Source: Spiroplasma phoeniceum P40 (GTDB lineage Bacteria > Bacillota_I > Bacilli_A > Mycoplasmatales > Mycoplasmataceae). From it: a stretch of DNA of 64,000 nucleotides. The stretch spans positions 1,302,001 to 1,366,000 of the forward strand of contig NZ_CP031088.1 in the NCBI RefSeq assembly GCF_003339775.1, written 5' to 3'. The translations under genes were made by a program, and so were the position numbers. The notes beneath the pieces are model-generated. The model was not told where the DNA came from. It did no database searches and worked only from the letters and a program-made list of their open reading frames with translations. Positions within the stretch are counted from its first letter, which is position 1, and each line of letters opens with the position of its first letter. Positions 25,077 through 37,148 of this stretch are shown one piece after another.

Positions 25077-26879
25077 TTAATCATCTAACTTTAAAACAGC
25101 CATAAAAGCTTCTTGGGGGACTTCAACTGAGCCAATTGCTTTCATTCGTTTTTTTCCTTCTTTTTGTTTTTCCAATAATTTCTTTTTCCTAGTAATATCA
25201 CCACCATAACATTTTGCTAAGACATTTTTACGCATTGCTTTAATATCTTCTCGTGCAATAATTTTATGATTAATGGCTGCCTGAATTGGAACTTCAAAAT
25301 TTTGCCGAGGGATAATTTCTTTTAATTTTGCACATAAGGCTTTACCACGACCATAAGCAAAATCACGATGAACAATAATTGATAAAGCATCAATAATTTC
25401 ATTGTTTAATAAAATATCCATTTTAACTAATTTATTAGGACGATAACCAATAAAATCATAATCTAACGAAGCATAACCTTTACTAATTGATTTTAACCGA
25501 TCAAAAAAATCAAACACAATTTCATTTAATGGCATTTCATAAGTTAAAATTCGCCGCGTATTATCAATATACTCTAAATTAGCATATTTTCCACGTTTAT
25601 TTTGACATAATTCCATTAATGAACCAATATATTGCTCAGGAGTCATAATCGTTGCTTTGATAAATGGTTCTTCAATGCGATCAATTTTTTGCACAGCTGG
25701 TAATTCTCTTGGATTATTAATACTAATCATTTCCTTATTTGTTAAATAAACATGATAAATTACCGATGGAGCAGTTGCAATTAATTCTAAATTATATTCT
25801 CGTTCTAACCGTTCTTGAATAACATCCATATGTAATAATCCTAAAAAGCCACAACGAAAACCAAAACCTAATGCTTGTGATGTTTCTGGTTCATAAACAA
25901 GGGAAGCATCGGATAACTGAATTTTTTCTAAAGCTTCTTTTAAATCTTTATATTTAGCGGAATCAATTGGATATAATCCACAAAATACCATTGGGTTCAT
26001 TTTTTTATATCCTGGTAATGGCTGTTGAGCTGGATTAGCAACGGTTGTAATCGTATCACCAACCCGAACATCACGGACCATTTTAATACTTGCTGCTAAT
26101 CAACCTACTTCACCAGCAACTAATTGGTTTTTTTTAACTTCTTTTGGTGTTTTAACTCCTAATTCAGTAACTTCATAAACAGCACCAGTATTCATTAATT
26201 TTATTTTTTCACCAACGCGAACAATTCCTTGTTTAACTCTAATTGAGACCATTACACCACGGTATTTATCATAATATGAGTCAAAAATTAATGCTTGCAA
26301 TGGATTATTATCATCGCCTTCTAACGGCGCAGGGATATCTTTAACAATTGCTTCTAAGACCTGTTCAATATTTAACCCTGTCTTAGCACTAATTAATGGT
26401 GCATTTGTTGTTGGAATTCCAATTAAATTTTCAATTTCTTCTTTGACACGGTCTGGATCAGCAGATGGTAAATCAATTTTATTAATAACAGGAATAATTG
26501 CTAAATTATTATCAATTGCTAAATAAACATTTGCTAATGTTTGGGCTTCAATTCCTTGTGCTGCATCAACAACTAAAATTGCTCCTTCACAAGCTGCTAA
26601 ACTACGTGAAACTTCATAGGTAAAATCAACATGCCCTGGTGTATCAATTAAATGAAAAATATACTCTTGTTGATCTTGAACACGATATTTTAACTGAACA
26701 GAATTTAATTTAATTGTTATTCCTCGTTCACGTTCTAAATCCATTGAATCCAATAATTGTTCTTGCATTTCTCGTTTTTCAACTGTCCCTGTTAATTCTA
26801 AAATCCGGTCTGCTAAGGTTGACTTACCATGGTCAATATGAGCAATAATTGAAAAATTACGAATTAATTTTTTATCCAT
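25077..26879 (-). CDS. lepA: Elongation factor 4 (LepA)
   Basis: 600 residues, full length. GTPase motifs: AHIDHGKST (G1), DTPGH (G3), NKID (G4) and SAKTG (G5). The C-terminal LepA-specific domain is complete ([19 protein letters not shown]... [16 protein letters not shown]). One TGA Trp (GEVGWLAASIK) would split it under the standard code. LepA acts on ribosomes under ionic stress. A plus-strand gene diverges from it. Confidence 0.97.
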
Positions 26880-27115
26880 TTAAAATTAAAACCCTTTCTA
26901 TAAACAGTTACATCTCTGATATTATTATACATAATTTTAGCAAAATAACCTGAAATAGCAGGTTTTAATAATAAATAATTATAGTCACATTGAATTTTTA
27001 AAATAAATACAATATAATATATTATACAATTTAAAAAATGAAACTCTGAAACAATTATTTTTAAAAAAAGATAAAATTATTAGTGTTTGTTAATATAACG
27101 GAATGGGGAATACTT

Positions 27116-27577
27116 GTGAGTACTAACTTTACAGAATATTACAATCAGTTAATGGCTGAAGTAACTTTAATTACGAATGTTGAAAAAATTTCTGATACAA
27201 AAAAAGATTGGTTGTATACATTATTAAAAAATTTAAAAACTTTTAATACAAAACAAATTAAGCTGCAACAACATGAAGGGTTAATTTACCAAATTATGCG
27301 TGTTATTAATCATAGTAAGGAATTTATTCATAACCGTATTAGTAATGCCCTTAATGAATATAGGAAATTATATCGACAACATTTTAAAGTTAATTTAAAC
27401 ATGCGACAAAAAAATTTACGAACTTTTGAATATTGTGAAAAACAACTACAAAGTAATTATGGCAACAAACTTAAAATTTTACGAGAATCAATCATTAATT
27501 ATTATTACTTAAATTATTTAAAAGATAAAATTGAAGAAACATTAAAAATTATTAGTTTGTCCGCACGAACATTATAA
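27116..27577 (+). CDS. Small helical hypothetical protein
   Basis: 153 residues, basic and almost entirely helical (NLNMRQKNLRTFEYCEKQLQ). No membrane segment or known motif. The GTG at 27,116 (VSTNFTEYYNQL) is preferred because GGGGAA lies 7 bp upstream; an in-frame GTG at 27,083 lacks a site. It is divergent from lepA across an AT-rich promoter region of about 230 bp and ends in a bidirectional terminator. Confidence 0.7.
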   Translation: MSTNFTEYYNQLMAEVTLITNVEKISDTKKDWLYTLLKNLKTFNTKQIKLQQHEGLIYQIMRVINHSKEFIHNRISNALNEYRKLYRQHFKVNLNMRQKNLRTFEYCEKQLQSNYGNKLKILRESIINYYYLNYLKDKIEETLKIISLSARTL

Positions 27578-27609
27578 AAAGAGTAATTATGTACTAATTA
27601 CTCTTTTTA
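27576..27609. terminator. Bidirectional terminator between convergent genes
   Basis: AAAAAGAGTAATTA...TAATTACTCTTTTT: the hairpin is flanked by A-run and T-run and overlaps the last codons of both convergent genes. Confidence 0.85.
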
Positions 27610-28136
27610 TAATGTCAAAATTGTTCATCATCTCAAATTTTATTTGTACTATGCTCATTAATCTGAACAAAAACAATTGCTAACGTAATTCCCATTATTG
27701 TTGCAACAGCAATTTGAATTGCATCAGCAATTAATTCAACAATTGCAACATCAGGCCCAAATAAGAAATAACTATACAAAACATATAATAATAACATTAA
27801 AGAACTAACAAAAATAGCACCATAGCGACTTAAAATGCGAGCACCAAAATAAGTAATTAAAAACATTAAAATTCTAATTAAAATTGAAATAGGAATAAAA
27901 ATAAAACCGCCGGTAACAAGATCAATAATTGTTACATACAAAATACCACTAATTAATAACATTGGTCCTTTGATTAACTTTATTAAACCTAAAAATAACC
28001 CATCTGCTAACTGAATAATCCCTTTACCAACACCAAAATTGAACTGAATAAATTGTGAAATATAAGCAATAACTACTAACAAAGCAGTAATTAATCCTGT
28101 TGTTGCTAAATATTTTAGTGATTTTAAACGATACAT
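27594..28136 (-). CDS. ECF transporter S-component-like membrane protein
   Basis: 180 residues, about six hydrophobic segments. The arrangement GLFLGLIKLIKGPMLLISGI, then TIIDLVTGGFIFIPISILIR, resembles substrate-binding S-components of energy-coupling-factor vitamin transporters, where a G-x-L-x-G stretch precedes a helix followed by LGG/TGGF. Adjacent to fmt, 1 bp after its stop. The ligand is not readable. An unrelated polytopic protein cannot be excluded. Confidence 0.6.
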
Positions 28137-28137
28137 T

Positions 28138-29097
28138 TTAAATAAAAATATTTCCAACCATAATTTCTGACGAGGCATTATGATAGTAATTTTTAGCATC
28201 AGTTACTTTTTTTCCCTCGCGTTGTAAACGCGTAATTAGCAAATAACCATCTTCAACTTTAACTTTAATCCCTAATTTTGAAATATCAATAATTGTCCCA
28301 TTTACAAAATCAGCGTCTTTTTCCGCTAATGGCTCTAAAGTAATCATTGCTTGGTGCAATTTATAATAAATATTATTAACAGTTGTATAAGCAATTGGTC
28401 ATGCATATAATCCACGAATTTGGTCAACAATTTTTTGTTTTGGTAAAAACCAATTTACTTTTTCTTCATCACGTGTAATATTATAAGCAAATGTTGCTTG
28501 ACTATCATCCTGTGGTGTTCCTTTAATTTTACCAGTAATAATATCTAATAAATATTTTTCAATCATTGTGCCTGCTAAAACCATTAACCGGTCATGCAAA
28601 GATGAGGCTGTTTCGGTGGCACTAATTGGAATTGCTGTTTGAACATACATTTCTCCTGCATCCATTTTTTTAATCATTTTTATTAGTGTAATCCCCGTTT
28701 CTCGCTCACCATAAATAATAGCCTTATGAATAGGTGCCCCACCACGTAATTTTGGTAATAATGAAGCATGAACATTAATACAATTAATACGTGCTAATTT
28801 TAAAATTCGCTCTGGAATAAATTGCCCATAAGCACACGTTACAATAACATCTGGTTGGAAAGTTCCTAACTCTGTATAAAGATCATTAATTTTTTCTGGT
28901 TGAAAAACAGGAATCTGATTTGTTAAGGCAAATTCTTTGACTGGAGAAAATTGAACAAGTTGCTGACGTCCAATTTTACGATCAGGTTTGGTAACAATTC
29001 CAATTATTTCAATTGTTGGCGCTAACTTTTGTAAAGCTTTTAAAACAGCTGTTGCAAAGATTGGCGTTCCCATAAAAATTACTCTATATTTCTGCAT
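28138..29097 (-). CDS. fmt: Methionyl-tRNA formyltransferase
   Basis: 319 residues, full length. It begins MQKYRVIFMGTPIFATAVLK, has the folate-binding/catalytic motif NVHASLLPKLRGGAPIHKAI, and KMDAGEMY downstream; the OB-fold C-terminus ends RLQREGKKVTDAKNYY. It formylates Met-tRNAi for initiation. The ATG overlaps the DUF2779 gene by 14 bp, giving translational coupling. One TGA Trp in the linker. Confidence 0.96.
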
Positions 29098-31111
29098 CTT
29101 TTTTTCCTCCCTTAATTGGTGTTAAAGATCCCATTAAACGAACAATATGTTGATAAATAACAACCATTGCTAATGTATCCCGATTACAATATTTTAACAT
29201 TTCTCCTCGAAATGATTTTTGTCAAATGGTGATTGGAATATTATTCTCCACCCGACGACGAAAGATTTCACTGGCCATATCACCTTTTTGTACCTTTAAT
29301 GCTTGATAAGTAAATTGATTATCAAATGCTGGTTGTGTTTTTTTAATTGAAACTGAACCATAAAATTCTTTTTTATAAATCATAAAGTCCTGAAAAAAAT
29401 CCATTAAATCAATTGTTTTATTTCGAATAATCCTTAATTTTTTTTGTCAATCTTGATAAGTTGTCATAAGTTCCTCATTAAGACTTTGATTAATTAAGAT
29501 TGTTAAATAACTAATTAATTCGGCTAAAACCTTACATTCAAAACTCTTATAATAAGCAACATAAACCCCTCCGCCATGTCTAAATAAATCAGTAACTAAA
29601 TGTTTAATTAGTGCTAAACGTGGATCACCTTCACCATCTGCTAAAAAGGCATAATGTTCCATTGTCGTTTCATCTTGATAATCAAAGTGATTATCTTTAA
29701 TAAGATGGACTGAATATTGAAACGGAATTTGCTGATAAGAATATGAATAATCAAAGCGAGGAACTGCCGCTTTCATTGTTTCAAAATCATACATATATAT
29801 TGGATACTGATACTGTTCTAAAATTTGATTAATAATAGCAACCTTCTTTGGATTAACAACTGGGGCATTATCTTGAACAGCAAGAATTTGGCGTTGTTGT
29901 TTTTCTGAAAATAAAATTGGCTTTTTTTGTCGCGTTGATTGTTTAAAGGTAAATGGTAACACAATATCTTTTAACAAATCAATGTGTTCTTGATATTTTA
30001 ATAACGTCTTTTTTTCCATCCCACGGGTTAACTCAAAGACACTATGATGCGGTGGTAAATAACTAGTAACATGTTGGCAATAACCATAACGATCGCCTTT
30101 TCCATTGAAACATTGTTCCTTGCTAAATAAAGGAAAAATTGTTTCAACTGGTTGCATAAAATAATGTTTAATTAAAGCTAAATCATCAGTAATGATGCGA
30201 TTCTTTTCAACACGTTTGGCAAATTGTCCAGTAATCATTTGCTGACAAAATTCTAATAAACTAATAGCCGGTAAGGTTTTGGTTGGCAATTTATAATAAT
30301 CTTGAAACATAAACAACTGGTCATCATCAATATCACCAATCCGTTGATACTCCGAATTTAACAACATTAACGAAACCCGACTAATTGTTAAGCCTGCCCC
30401 AGTTAAAACATAATACTGATAGACAACATCATAACCATATTCATCCTTAACATCCTTGTCAACATACATTTGTGCTTCTTTATCATATTTCCGACCAGTT
30501 GAAGCTTTAACCTCAATTAAATGATAAGTACCATCTGGAAGTTTCTTTAAAATATCACACTTTGTAATACAATTATTATAAACAAAAGATGGTTCAAAAT
30601 AAACATCATAGTTTGGATTTGCTAACGCTTCAGTTGTCTTTGCAAAAGCAATTTTCTTGCTGTAATGTTCTAAATTAAAATAGGTATAATCACGCATAAA
30701 ATATTCACGCGCGCGTTGGCCAACTTCATTCCCATCAGCAATTGTTTCACCGGGATAAAAATCAATTTGAACATCTGCCATCGTTGTTTGAATCTCGTCT
30801 GGTAAAGTTCGAAAATCATTACTATCCGTGTCCTCAGCTGCTGGTCAATAAGTTTCTAACGCTAAATCATACAAATGTGTTTGAAATAAACCTTTTCCCT
30901 TCTCATTTTCATAATCATCAATAAAAATAGCTTCATCAATTTTGGCACTGTTAATATTATCTTGCAAGTTAAAAAAGACCGAAATTTTTTGAGCTGTCAC
31001 TCATTCTTGCACTGTTTTTAAATTACTTCGTGAAGCTAATGTTCAAGCAATTTTAAAACATTTTTTAAATCGTTTAAAATCTTCTTTTTTTAAAGTGATT
31101 TCTAAATCCAT
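29084..31111 (-). CDS. DUF2779 domain protein with N-terminal PD-(D/E)XK-like nuclease region
   Basis: 675 residues in one frame. Around residues 165-200 there is a Cas4/RecB-like core: FEPSFVYNNCITKCDILKKL..., then HLIEVKAST. Around 420-530 the DUF2779 block has YDFETMKAAVPRFD and DYSYSYQQIPFQYSVHLI, an RNase H-like exonuclease arrangement, with the Cys-containing segment CFNGKGDRYGYC between them. A DNA or RNA processing nuclease is the best inference; the family has no settled role. It starts at 31,111 (MDLEITLKKEDFKRFKKC) and overlaps fmt by 14 bp. Confidence 0.8.
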
Positions 31112-31174
31112 TATTGCACTTCACTTTCGTTATTTCGGATTTGCTTTTTAAAGACAAAGAAAATAAGATAGAAC

Positions 31175-31789
31175 TTATTTTCTAGGGACAAATTTCTCTG
31201 GTTTTGGTTTTGGGCGTTCATCAACAGAAAGTTGTCCAGCTTTTCGCAATTTCCGTTCTTCTTCACGCTTTTTAAGCATTTCAGCACGATGTGCTTCATA
31301 TTCTTTTCTTGCCGTAATTTTTGCTGCTTTTTTTTCTTCTTTTGTTAACTTAACTTTTTTTTCACTAATTTCAATTCGATGTTTTGTTTCTTCTAAATCA
31401 ATTTCTTGGTTAACAATTCAAGTTGTTTCATATTGTTTTTTACTGTTTTTTTTTGAAATACCTTCAATTTCAAAAGCTTTTTGTTCTAAAAAAGCATTTG
31501 TTTTTGCTTCATAAATATCAACAATAACATCAAAAATATCGCGATATTTAAATTCTTTTCCTTTACGAGCAATAACTTTTTCATATTCTAATCTTAAGTT
31601 TTTACGATTATCAGTATCTTTAATATATTGTTTAATTTTATCTTTAACTTGTTTTTTTCGTTTTTCTCGTTCAATGCGTTGTGCTTTTCGTCCCATAATT
31701 GAAGAAACAATTGCAAAAATAATAACTGCGACTACAATTACGACTAAAATCACATTCATTGTCATACTACCACCCAAAAAATTTGACAT
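31175..31789 (-). CDS. Single-pass membrane protein with charged coiled tail
   Basis: 204 residues. One membrane helix at about 10-30 (MNVILVVIVVAVIIFAIVSS) is followed by a very Lys/Glu-rich helical cytoplasmic domain (REKRKKQVKDKIKQYIKD; KKAAKITARKEYEAHRAEML). No named family. The start could also be the MTMNV Met, nine residues later, which has a GGTGG stretch just before it. A weak AT hairpin covers the stop codon and may terminate the gene. Confidence 0.65.
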
Positions 31790-31893
31790 TATTATCTAAA
31801 CCCCTTTTTGCTTTACTATTATTATGCACTATTAGCGATAATTTTTCAATTGTTTCTAATTTCCCAAGTTGTTTTCCTGCTTTTCACGCTGAA

Positions 31894-32610
31894 CTAAGCA
31901 AGGAAAACATTATGATAAACATCTTGCACATCATCAATGTCATCTAACATATTTAACATTTTTTCAAATTGTTCAGCGTCATCACCATGTAAAGTAATCC
32001 GGTCATGGGGAAGCATTGTAATTTCTGCCATTTGAAATGTTGTAATCCCGGCTTGATCTAATGCCCTTTTAACACTATTAAATGCTGTTCCTGGCGCATA
32101 AACAACAATTTGTCCATCTTCAGCAACAACATCATTAATATAACAATCTGCTAGTAATAATAATTCTAATACTTCTTCAACCGTTTTACCTGTAAAAGCA
32201 AACACTGCTAAATTATCAAATAAATGCACGACAGCCCCATTAACTCCTAGTTTACCACCTGTTTTAGTAAAACAATTGCGTACTTCTGCCACAGCGCGGT
32301 TAACATTATTTGTCAATGTATCAACAATAATTGCACTGCCTCCTGGTCCATACCCTTCATAACGAATTGCTTGGTAATTTTCATTATCGTTTCCACTTGC
32401 TTTTTTAATCGCACGTTCAATAACATCACGTGGAACCTGTTTTACTTTTGCTTTATCAATTGCATTCCGTAATGCTAAATTAGCATTGGGATCAACACTT
32501 CCTTCGCGTGCTGATAAATAAATTTCTCGAGCAACACGATTATATAATACTGCTTTTTTTGCAGCTGTTGCTGCCATTGACTGCTTGCGAACTTCAAATG
32601 CTCTTCCCAT
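31894..32610 (-). CDS. yebC: YebC/PmpR-family protein
   Basis: 238 residues, full length: MGRAFEVRKQSMAATAAKKA..., with ALRNAIDKAKVKQVPRDVIE and EGYGPGGSAIIVD, all hallmark blocks. Members act as DNA-binding regulators or as translation factors easing ribosome stalling at proline motifs. A single gene with its own spacers. Confidence 0.95.
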   Translation of the reverse strand: MGRAFEVRKQSMAATAAKKAVLYNRVAREIYLSAREGSVDPNANLALRNAIDKAKVKQVPRDVIERAIKKASGNDNENYQAIRYEGYGPGGSAIIVDTLTNNVNRAVAEVRNCFTKTGGKLGVNGAVVHLFDNLAVFAFTGKTVEEVLELLLLADCYINDVVAEDGQIVVYAPGTAFNSVKRALDQAGITTFQMAEITMLPHDRITLHGDDAEQFEKMLNMLDDIDDVQDVYHNVFLA

Positions 32611-32670
32611 TTTTTCTCTCCTTTACCACCTAATTTTTTCTTATATATTATACCGTAAAATTAAATAAAG

Positions 32671-33096
32671 TTAGTGATGATAAACCATTAAGTATCCATT
32701 TTCTGCACCATAATATTGAGCAATTGTTCGAATAATCTTAAACCCATGCTTTAAATATAATTGTTTAGCAACCAAATTATGTTCATTTACTTCTAAAAAA
32801 ATTTGTTGATATGAAAAATGTGTTAGAATATATTTTAATATTTGTTGACCATAACCTTGATGGTGATGACGCTTTTTAACTGTTAAACGTATTAATTCAA
32901 AATCATCCCCACTATGCATTAAAATAAAATAACCATAGATATTATTTTTGACAATTAATTTATAAACAAGATAATTTTTGTTATTAATCATTTGAATTAA
33001 ATTACGATATTTATAATAATTATGTGGATAATTTTCTTGTTCTAATAAAAATAATAATAAAGCATCACTATTATTAACTGTTTTTAAAATAACCAT
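32671..33096 (-). CDS. rimI: GNAT acetyltransferase, RimI type
   Basis: 141 residues with the acetyl-CoA loop RHHHQGYGQQILKYIL and the C-terminal NLVAKQLYLKHGFKII. Lacks any other domain. It starts directly after the tsaB stop (adjacent bases), forming tsaE-tsaB-rimI. RimI acetylates the N-terminus of ribosomal protein S18 in model bacteria; the name here follows family and linkage. Confidence 0.85.
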   Translation of the reverse strand: MVILKTVNNSDALLLFLLEQENYPHNYYKYRNLIQMINNKNYLVYKLIVKNNIYGYFILMHSGDDFELIRLTVKKRHHHQGYGQQILKYILTHFSYQQIFLEVNEHNLVAKQLYLKHGFKIIRTIAQYYGAENGYLMVYHH

Positions 33097-33669
33097 TTAA
33101 CTTCAATCCTTTTTTAAATACTGTGGCTCTAAATCAAAAATATCTTCAACTAATATAAAATGCTTTTTTAGAACAAGATAATTTTGAACAAAATCAATTT
33201 CTTGTAAATCATAACGAAACTCATAACCTGGAAATTGCTTTGTAATTTCAATACAAGTTTCATAATCAAGAACTTGCCTTGGAATCACCTCTACACCATT
33301 ACTAATTACCGCAAAATACCGTTTTCCACTCCGCGCATCAAGCATTGAAACAACATTATCTAGCCCCGCCTGATAAAGTAATGTATTAATTGTATAAACA
33401 TTAATCGCCGGATTAATTACTTTAACTGTTTTCACAATTGTCATTGGAATCCGAACACCAGTATAACTACCTGGACCAGCTGTTAAATAAAAATTATTAA
33501 TGTCTTTTAATTTTAATTGATGCTGACCTAATAACTGGGTAATTGTTGGTAATGTTTCTTCAGTATGACGACGAGCATGGTTTTGGTGAACTTGAGCAAT
33601 GATTTTTTGTTCTTTTTCTAAAATTAAAATTAAAAAATCAGTACTAGTATCAATAAATAGATTTAACAT
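33097..33669 (-). CDS. tsaB: tRNA t6A biosynthesis protein TsaB
   Basis: 190 residues. ASKHA fold: LFIDTSTDFLILIL at the N-terminus and the diagnostic YLTAGPGSYTGVRI. The final DWS is gained by reading a TGA as Trp. TsaB scaffolds TsaD and TsaE for threonylcarbamoyl transfer to A37 of ANN-decoding tRNAs. It is 1 bp from tsaE and adjacent to rimI. tsaD is not in the window. Confidence 0.95.
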
Positions 33670-33670
33670 C

Positions 33671-34132
33671 TTATCCCTCTTTTCCTAGTGCGCTTTGTAA
33701 ATGTTTATTGTTGGTTTTAATCGTAAAAATTCGTTCATCCTCATTAATTATCTTAATGGTAATTTTAATTACCTCGTACTTTGAACTTAACTGGTTACTA
33801 ATTCCCGCTGGTCACTCAATAATATTAATACTATCAGAAAAATGTTCAAAATACATTTCTCACTCTTCTTCTTGTTCTAAACCTAACAATCGATAGCAAT
33901 CAATATGATTAATAATAACTTGCTGATTTGTCGTATACTGTTGCATAATTAAAAACGTTGGTGAAGTAACGGGCGTAATTACCCCTAACGCTTTTAATAA
34001 ATATTTTGTAAAAGTTGTTTTCCCAGCGGCTAACGGTCCATCTAATAATAAGCATAAATTAGGATTTAAAAACGGAGCAATTTTTTCAGCTAAAAGTTTT
34101 GTTGCTATCTCATTTTTAACAATTATTTTCAT
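33671..34132 (-). CDS. tsaE: tRNA t6A biosynthesis ATPase TsaE
   Basis: 153 residues. Walker A appears as LDGPLAAGKTTFTKYL, slightly divergent from the usual GDLGAGKT; PVTSPTFLIMQQY and the HIDCYRL Asp block follow, then INIIEWPAGI (the EWxE-like region, where the second acidic residue is replaced). The ATG at 34,132 is used; a TTG codon precedes it. GTGGGA is the likely ribosome site. Confidence 0.93.
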
Positions 34133-34246
34133 CAATATCCCACTCTCTTTTACTAATTATATCTAGGAATTAATTATTGTGCTATACTTTTAGAAAAATA
34201 TGTAATAATTAAAGTGCAGAAAAATTAGAAAGGTTATTATAAATAA

Positions 34247-35233
34247 ATGAAAGATATTTTAATTATTGGGGCTGGGCCGGTTGGGTTATATGCTTGGAGT
34301 TGTGCTGGCATGTTAGGATTAAGTGGCTATATAATTGAAGGAAATGATAGTCCTGGTGGACAACCATGAGAATTATATCCAGAAAAACCATTATATGATA
34401 TGCCCGGATTTGGCGAAATCAAAACTAAAACATTTATTGAGAATTTAATTAACCAAGCAAAAAAAAATACGGGGCAAATAACATACATTGGTAAAACTAA
34501 CATTAGTAATATCCTTACAACAACTGATGGTTTTACTATTACTTTAACAACTAATCAAACATTTACAGTTAAAACAATTTTAATTACAAGTGGAAATGGT
34601 GTTTTTACCCCCATTCGCCTAGAACATCTTGACCCTCACCAAGAATATGAAAACTTATGATACGCTGTTAAAAACCCAACTCTTTTAACAAACAAGAAAA
34701 TTGTTATTCTTGGTGGTGGTGATAGTGCTGTTGATTGGGCAAATCATTTGATTGAAAATAACATTAGTAAAGATGTTACAATTATTCATCGTCGAACATT
34801 ATACCGAGCTAAAGAAAACAATGTCCAAAAATTACAACAAAATAAGGTGACAGAATTAAAACCTTATCATGTTAAAACAGTTGAGCCAATTGATAATAAA
34901 ATTACCGCTTTAACATTAGAACATGAAACAACACATAAACTATTAACTATTACAGCTGATTATTTTATTGTTCAATATGGAGCAAAAGTTGCACCAACAA
35001 TGTTGCAACAATTAACTTTAACAACAACTCCAATGCGAAAAATTATTATTGCACCAACTGGGCAAACAAATCATCCTCATATCTTTGCGTCTGGAAATAG
35101 TGCTTATTATGAAGGAAAATATTATAATATGGTAACTGGATTTGGTGAAGCTATTAATGCGCTTTATAATATTACAAAAATTATTTATGGTCAAAAATAC
35201 CATCCTGGTTATTTAAGTGATATTAAAAAATAA
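34247..35233 (+). CDS. Ferredoxin/flavodoxin-NADP+ reductase, thioredoxin reductase fold
   Basis: 328 residues. FAD-binding GAGPVGLYAWSCAG at the N-terminus, GGQPWELYP, NADP-binding GGGDSAVDWANHL in the middle, and a C-terminal IFASGNSAYY-type FAD block. The CxxC redox pair of true thioredoxin reductase is absent, which fits the YumC-type reductase. Plus strand, divergent from tsaE, with a terminator right after. Confidence 0.88.
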
Positions 35234-35262
35234 GTTAGTAAGTAATAACTTATTTTTTTAGC
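35229..35262. terminator. Bidirectional terminator
   Basis: AATAAGTTA...TAACTTATT followed by TTTTTTT on the plus strand. It overlaps the stop codons of both convergent genes. Confidence 0.85.
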
Positions 35263-37123
35263 CTGTTAACTTATAAATTTCTTTATTAGGTTCATCCTTC
35301 TCTATTTTTTTCGTATTTTTACGTAAAGTTTCTTCTCGTTCTCACATTTTTTGATATGGCATTTCTGATTCCGTTAAGGTAATAAAATCATCTTCATATT
35401 TTTTACGACGTAGAATTCGCATTTTATCTTGGCGTTTAGTTCAAATTTTATAAACAAGTGGTAACCGTAAGAAGATACCACGAACAGAACCGGGTGCTCA
35501 AAAGATTGAATTAGCAAAAATAACAAACAAGGAAGCAAATATTAAACCAAAGAAGAAATTCAATAATTTTTGTCATCCCCAAACTGGCTGTAAATCAATA
35601 TTATAAATTTGATTAGGATTATGTGTTTTTGATAAAAATAAATAATTAACTAAAATAGCAATAATCATTGGAACTAACAAAATCATTCAATTTCGAAAAA
35701 CACCTTTAAAGTTACTATTATAAGTTAAAAATATTCAATTATAACATCACAAGTATAAAAACCGCAAAAAACTAACTAAGCAAGTAATAATTAAAATACT
35801 ATATAATGCAGCTGCTAAATTATTAAAGCCAAAACGTCATAGTAAAGCACTAAAAAAACAAAAGACAATGTTAAGACAGCCAATAATAAAAGTCGGAATT
35901 GCGGTTTGTTTATAATTTGCTTTAGCATATACCAAAACATTTGCAGGTTCAGCTAAGACAATAAAAACAGAGCTTAAAGCAACTAATAAGGAAAAGGTTG
36001 GCTGATAAAAGATGCTTTTAAAAATTTCACGTTCCTGTGATGTTCATGGATTTAATGTTGAATCACTAGTTCGAATTTGTTCAATAATTTGTGGCGCATA
36101 CAATGTTGTCACAAAATATGGTGATAAAATAAATTGGTTAACAAACAAGAACCCAGCTATCATAAAAGCGTATGTTTCAAATTTCATATAACTCTGTCAA
36201 TCAACCCGACCATTTTTTGCTGTTCATGCGGCAAAAAACTCACGGAAGGAATTAATTAAAATCATCATAATGCTACGAACTCCAACCGTAATTGTCATAT
36301 ATAACGATAAGGTTGATGATATTCGTAACCCTAATAACAGCGCCGTAATAATAACATCACCATTAATTAACAATGTTTCGCCAATATTTTTAAACACAAC
36401 AATATTACTTGATTTAACTAGTTGCATGTTATCACGTTGGCGAGCAATATGAACTCAAGGATAATGTAACTTAATAAATAAATAAACTAAACTTCCTTTC
36501 ATAACAGAATAAAGTAAGAAAATTAAAAAGACAAAAACAGGATCCACTGCAATTGAAATTAAGTAGAAAACAATTGAATATGAGATTAAATCACAAATCA
36601 TTAAAATTAAACGGCGTAAATGATTATTTTGATCAGCTTGCATTAAGTTTTCATATGCTGCCGTTCAAAATAATGCAATTAAGTTTTTTGACCCAATAAT
36701 AAATACAATTAAAATCATTTTTCATAATGGATAAATAATTGTTTCATCATTTTGTAAAATACTAAAATTCTTTTCAAATAAATAAATATAAGCACTATAC
36801 CCAACAGCAATGGCAATTAATAAAATAATACCAATGTACCCTGATATTTTATATTGATGCTTTGCTGTATTAACCATTTCATTTGCTTTAATTCAATCTT
36901 TTTGTAACAATGGTTTTACTAAAAAAATAACAGTAATGGCTCCTAATCCACCTTCCACTGTTCCTAAAAAAGCAACAATTGCAACGCTATTCTTTACAAA
37001 CCCATTAAACTGCGAACCATAACTACGAATTAATAAATACATTAGCGTAAATTGAAAACATGTTCCAATTAACGAAGTAAAAGCCCCGATTAAAATACTA
37101 AAAATTCCTCTTCTTGTTGACAA
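35258..37123 (-). CDS. Polysaccharide/lipid flippase-like membrane protein
   Basis: 621 residues with about 14 hydrophobic helices, starting MSTRRGIFSILIGAFTSLIG. The general layout matches MOP-superfamily exporters (Wzx/MurJ-like), including GSQFNGFVKNSVAIVAFLGT in the first helices. The C-terminal 80 residues are a charged cytoplasmic tail (RRKKYEDDFITLTESEMPYQ). In wall-less Spiroplasma the substrate is more likely a glycolipid or polysaccharide than a peptidoglycan precursor. Several TGA Trp codons. Confidence 0.7.
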
Positions 37124-37148
37124 TTACTTCACCTCGTTCCTAATATTT

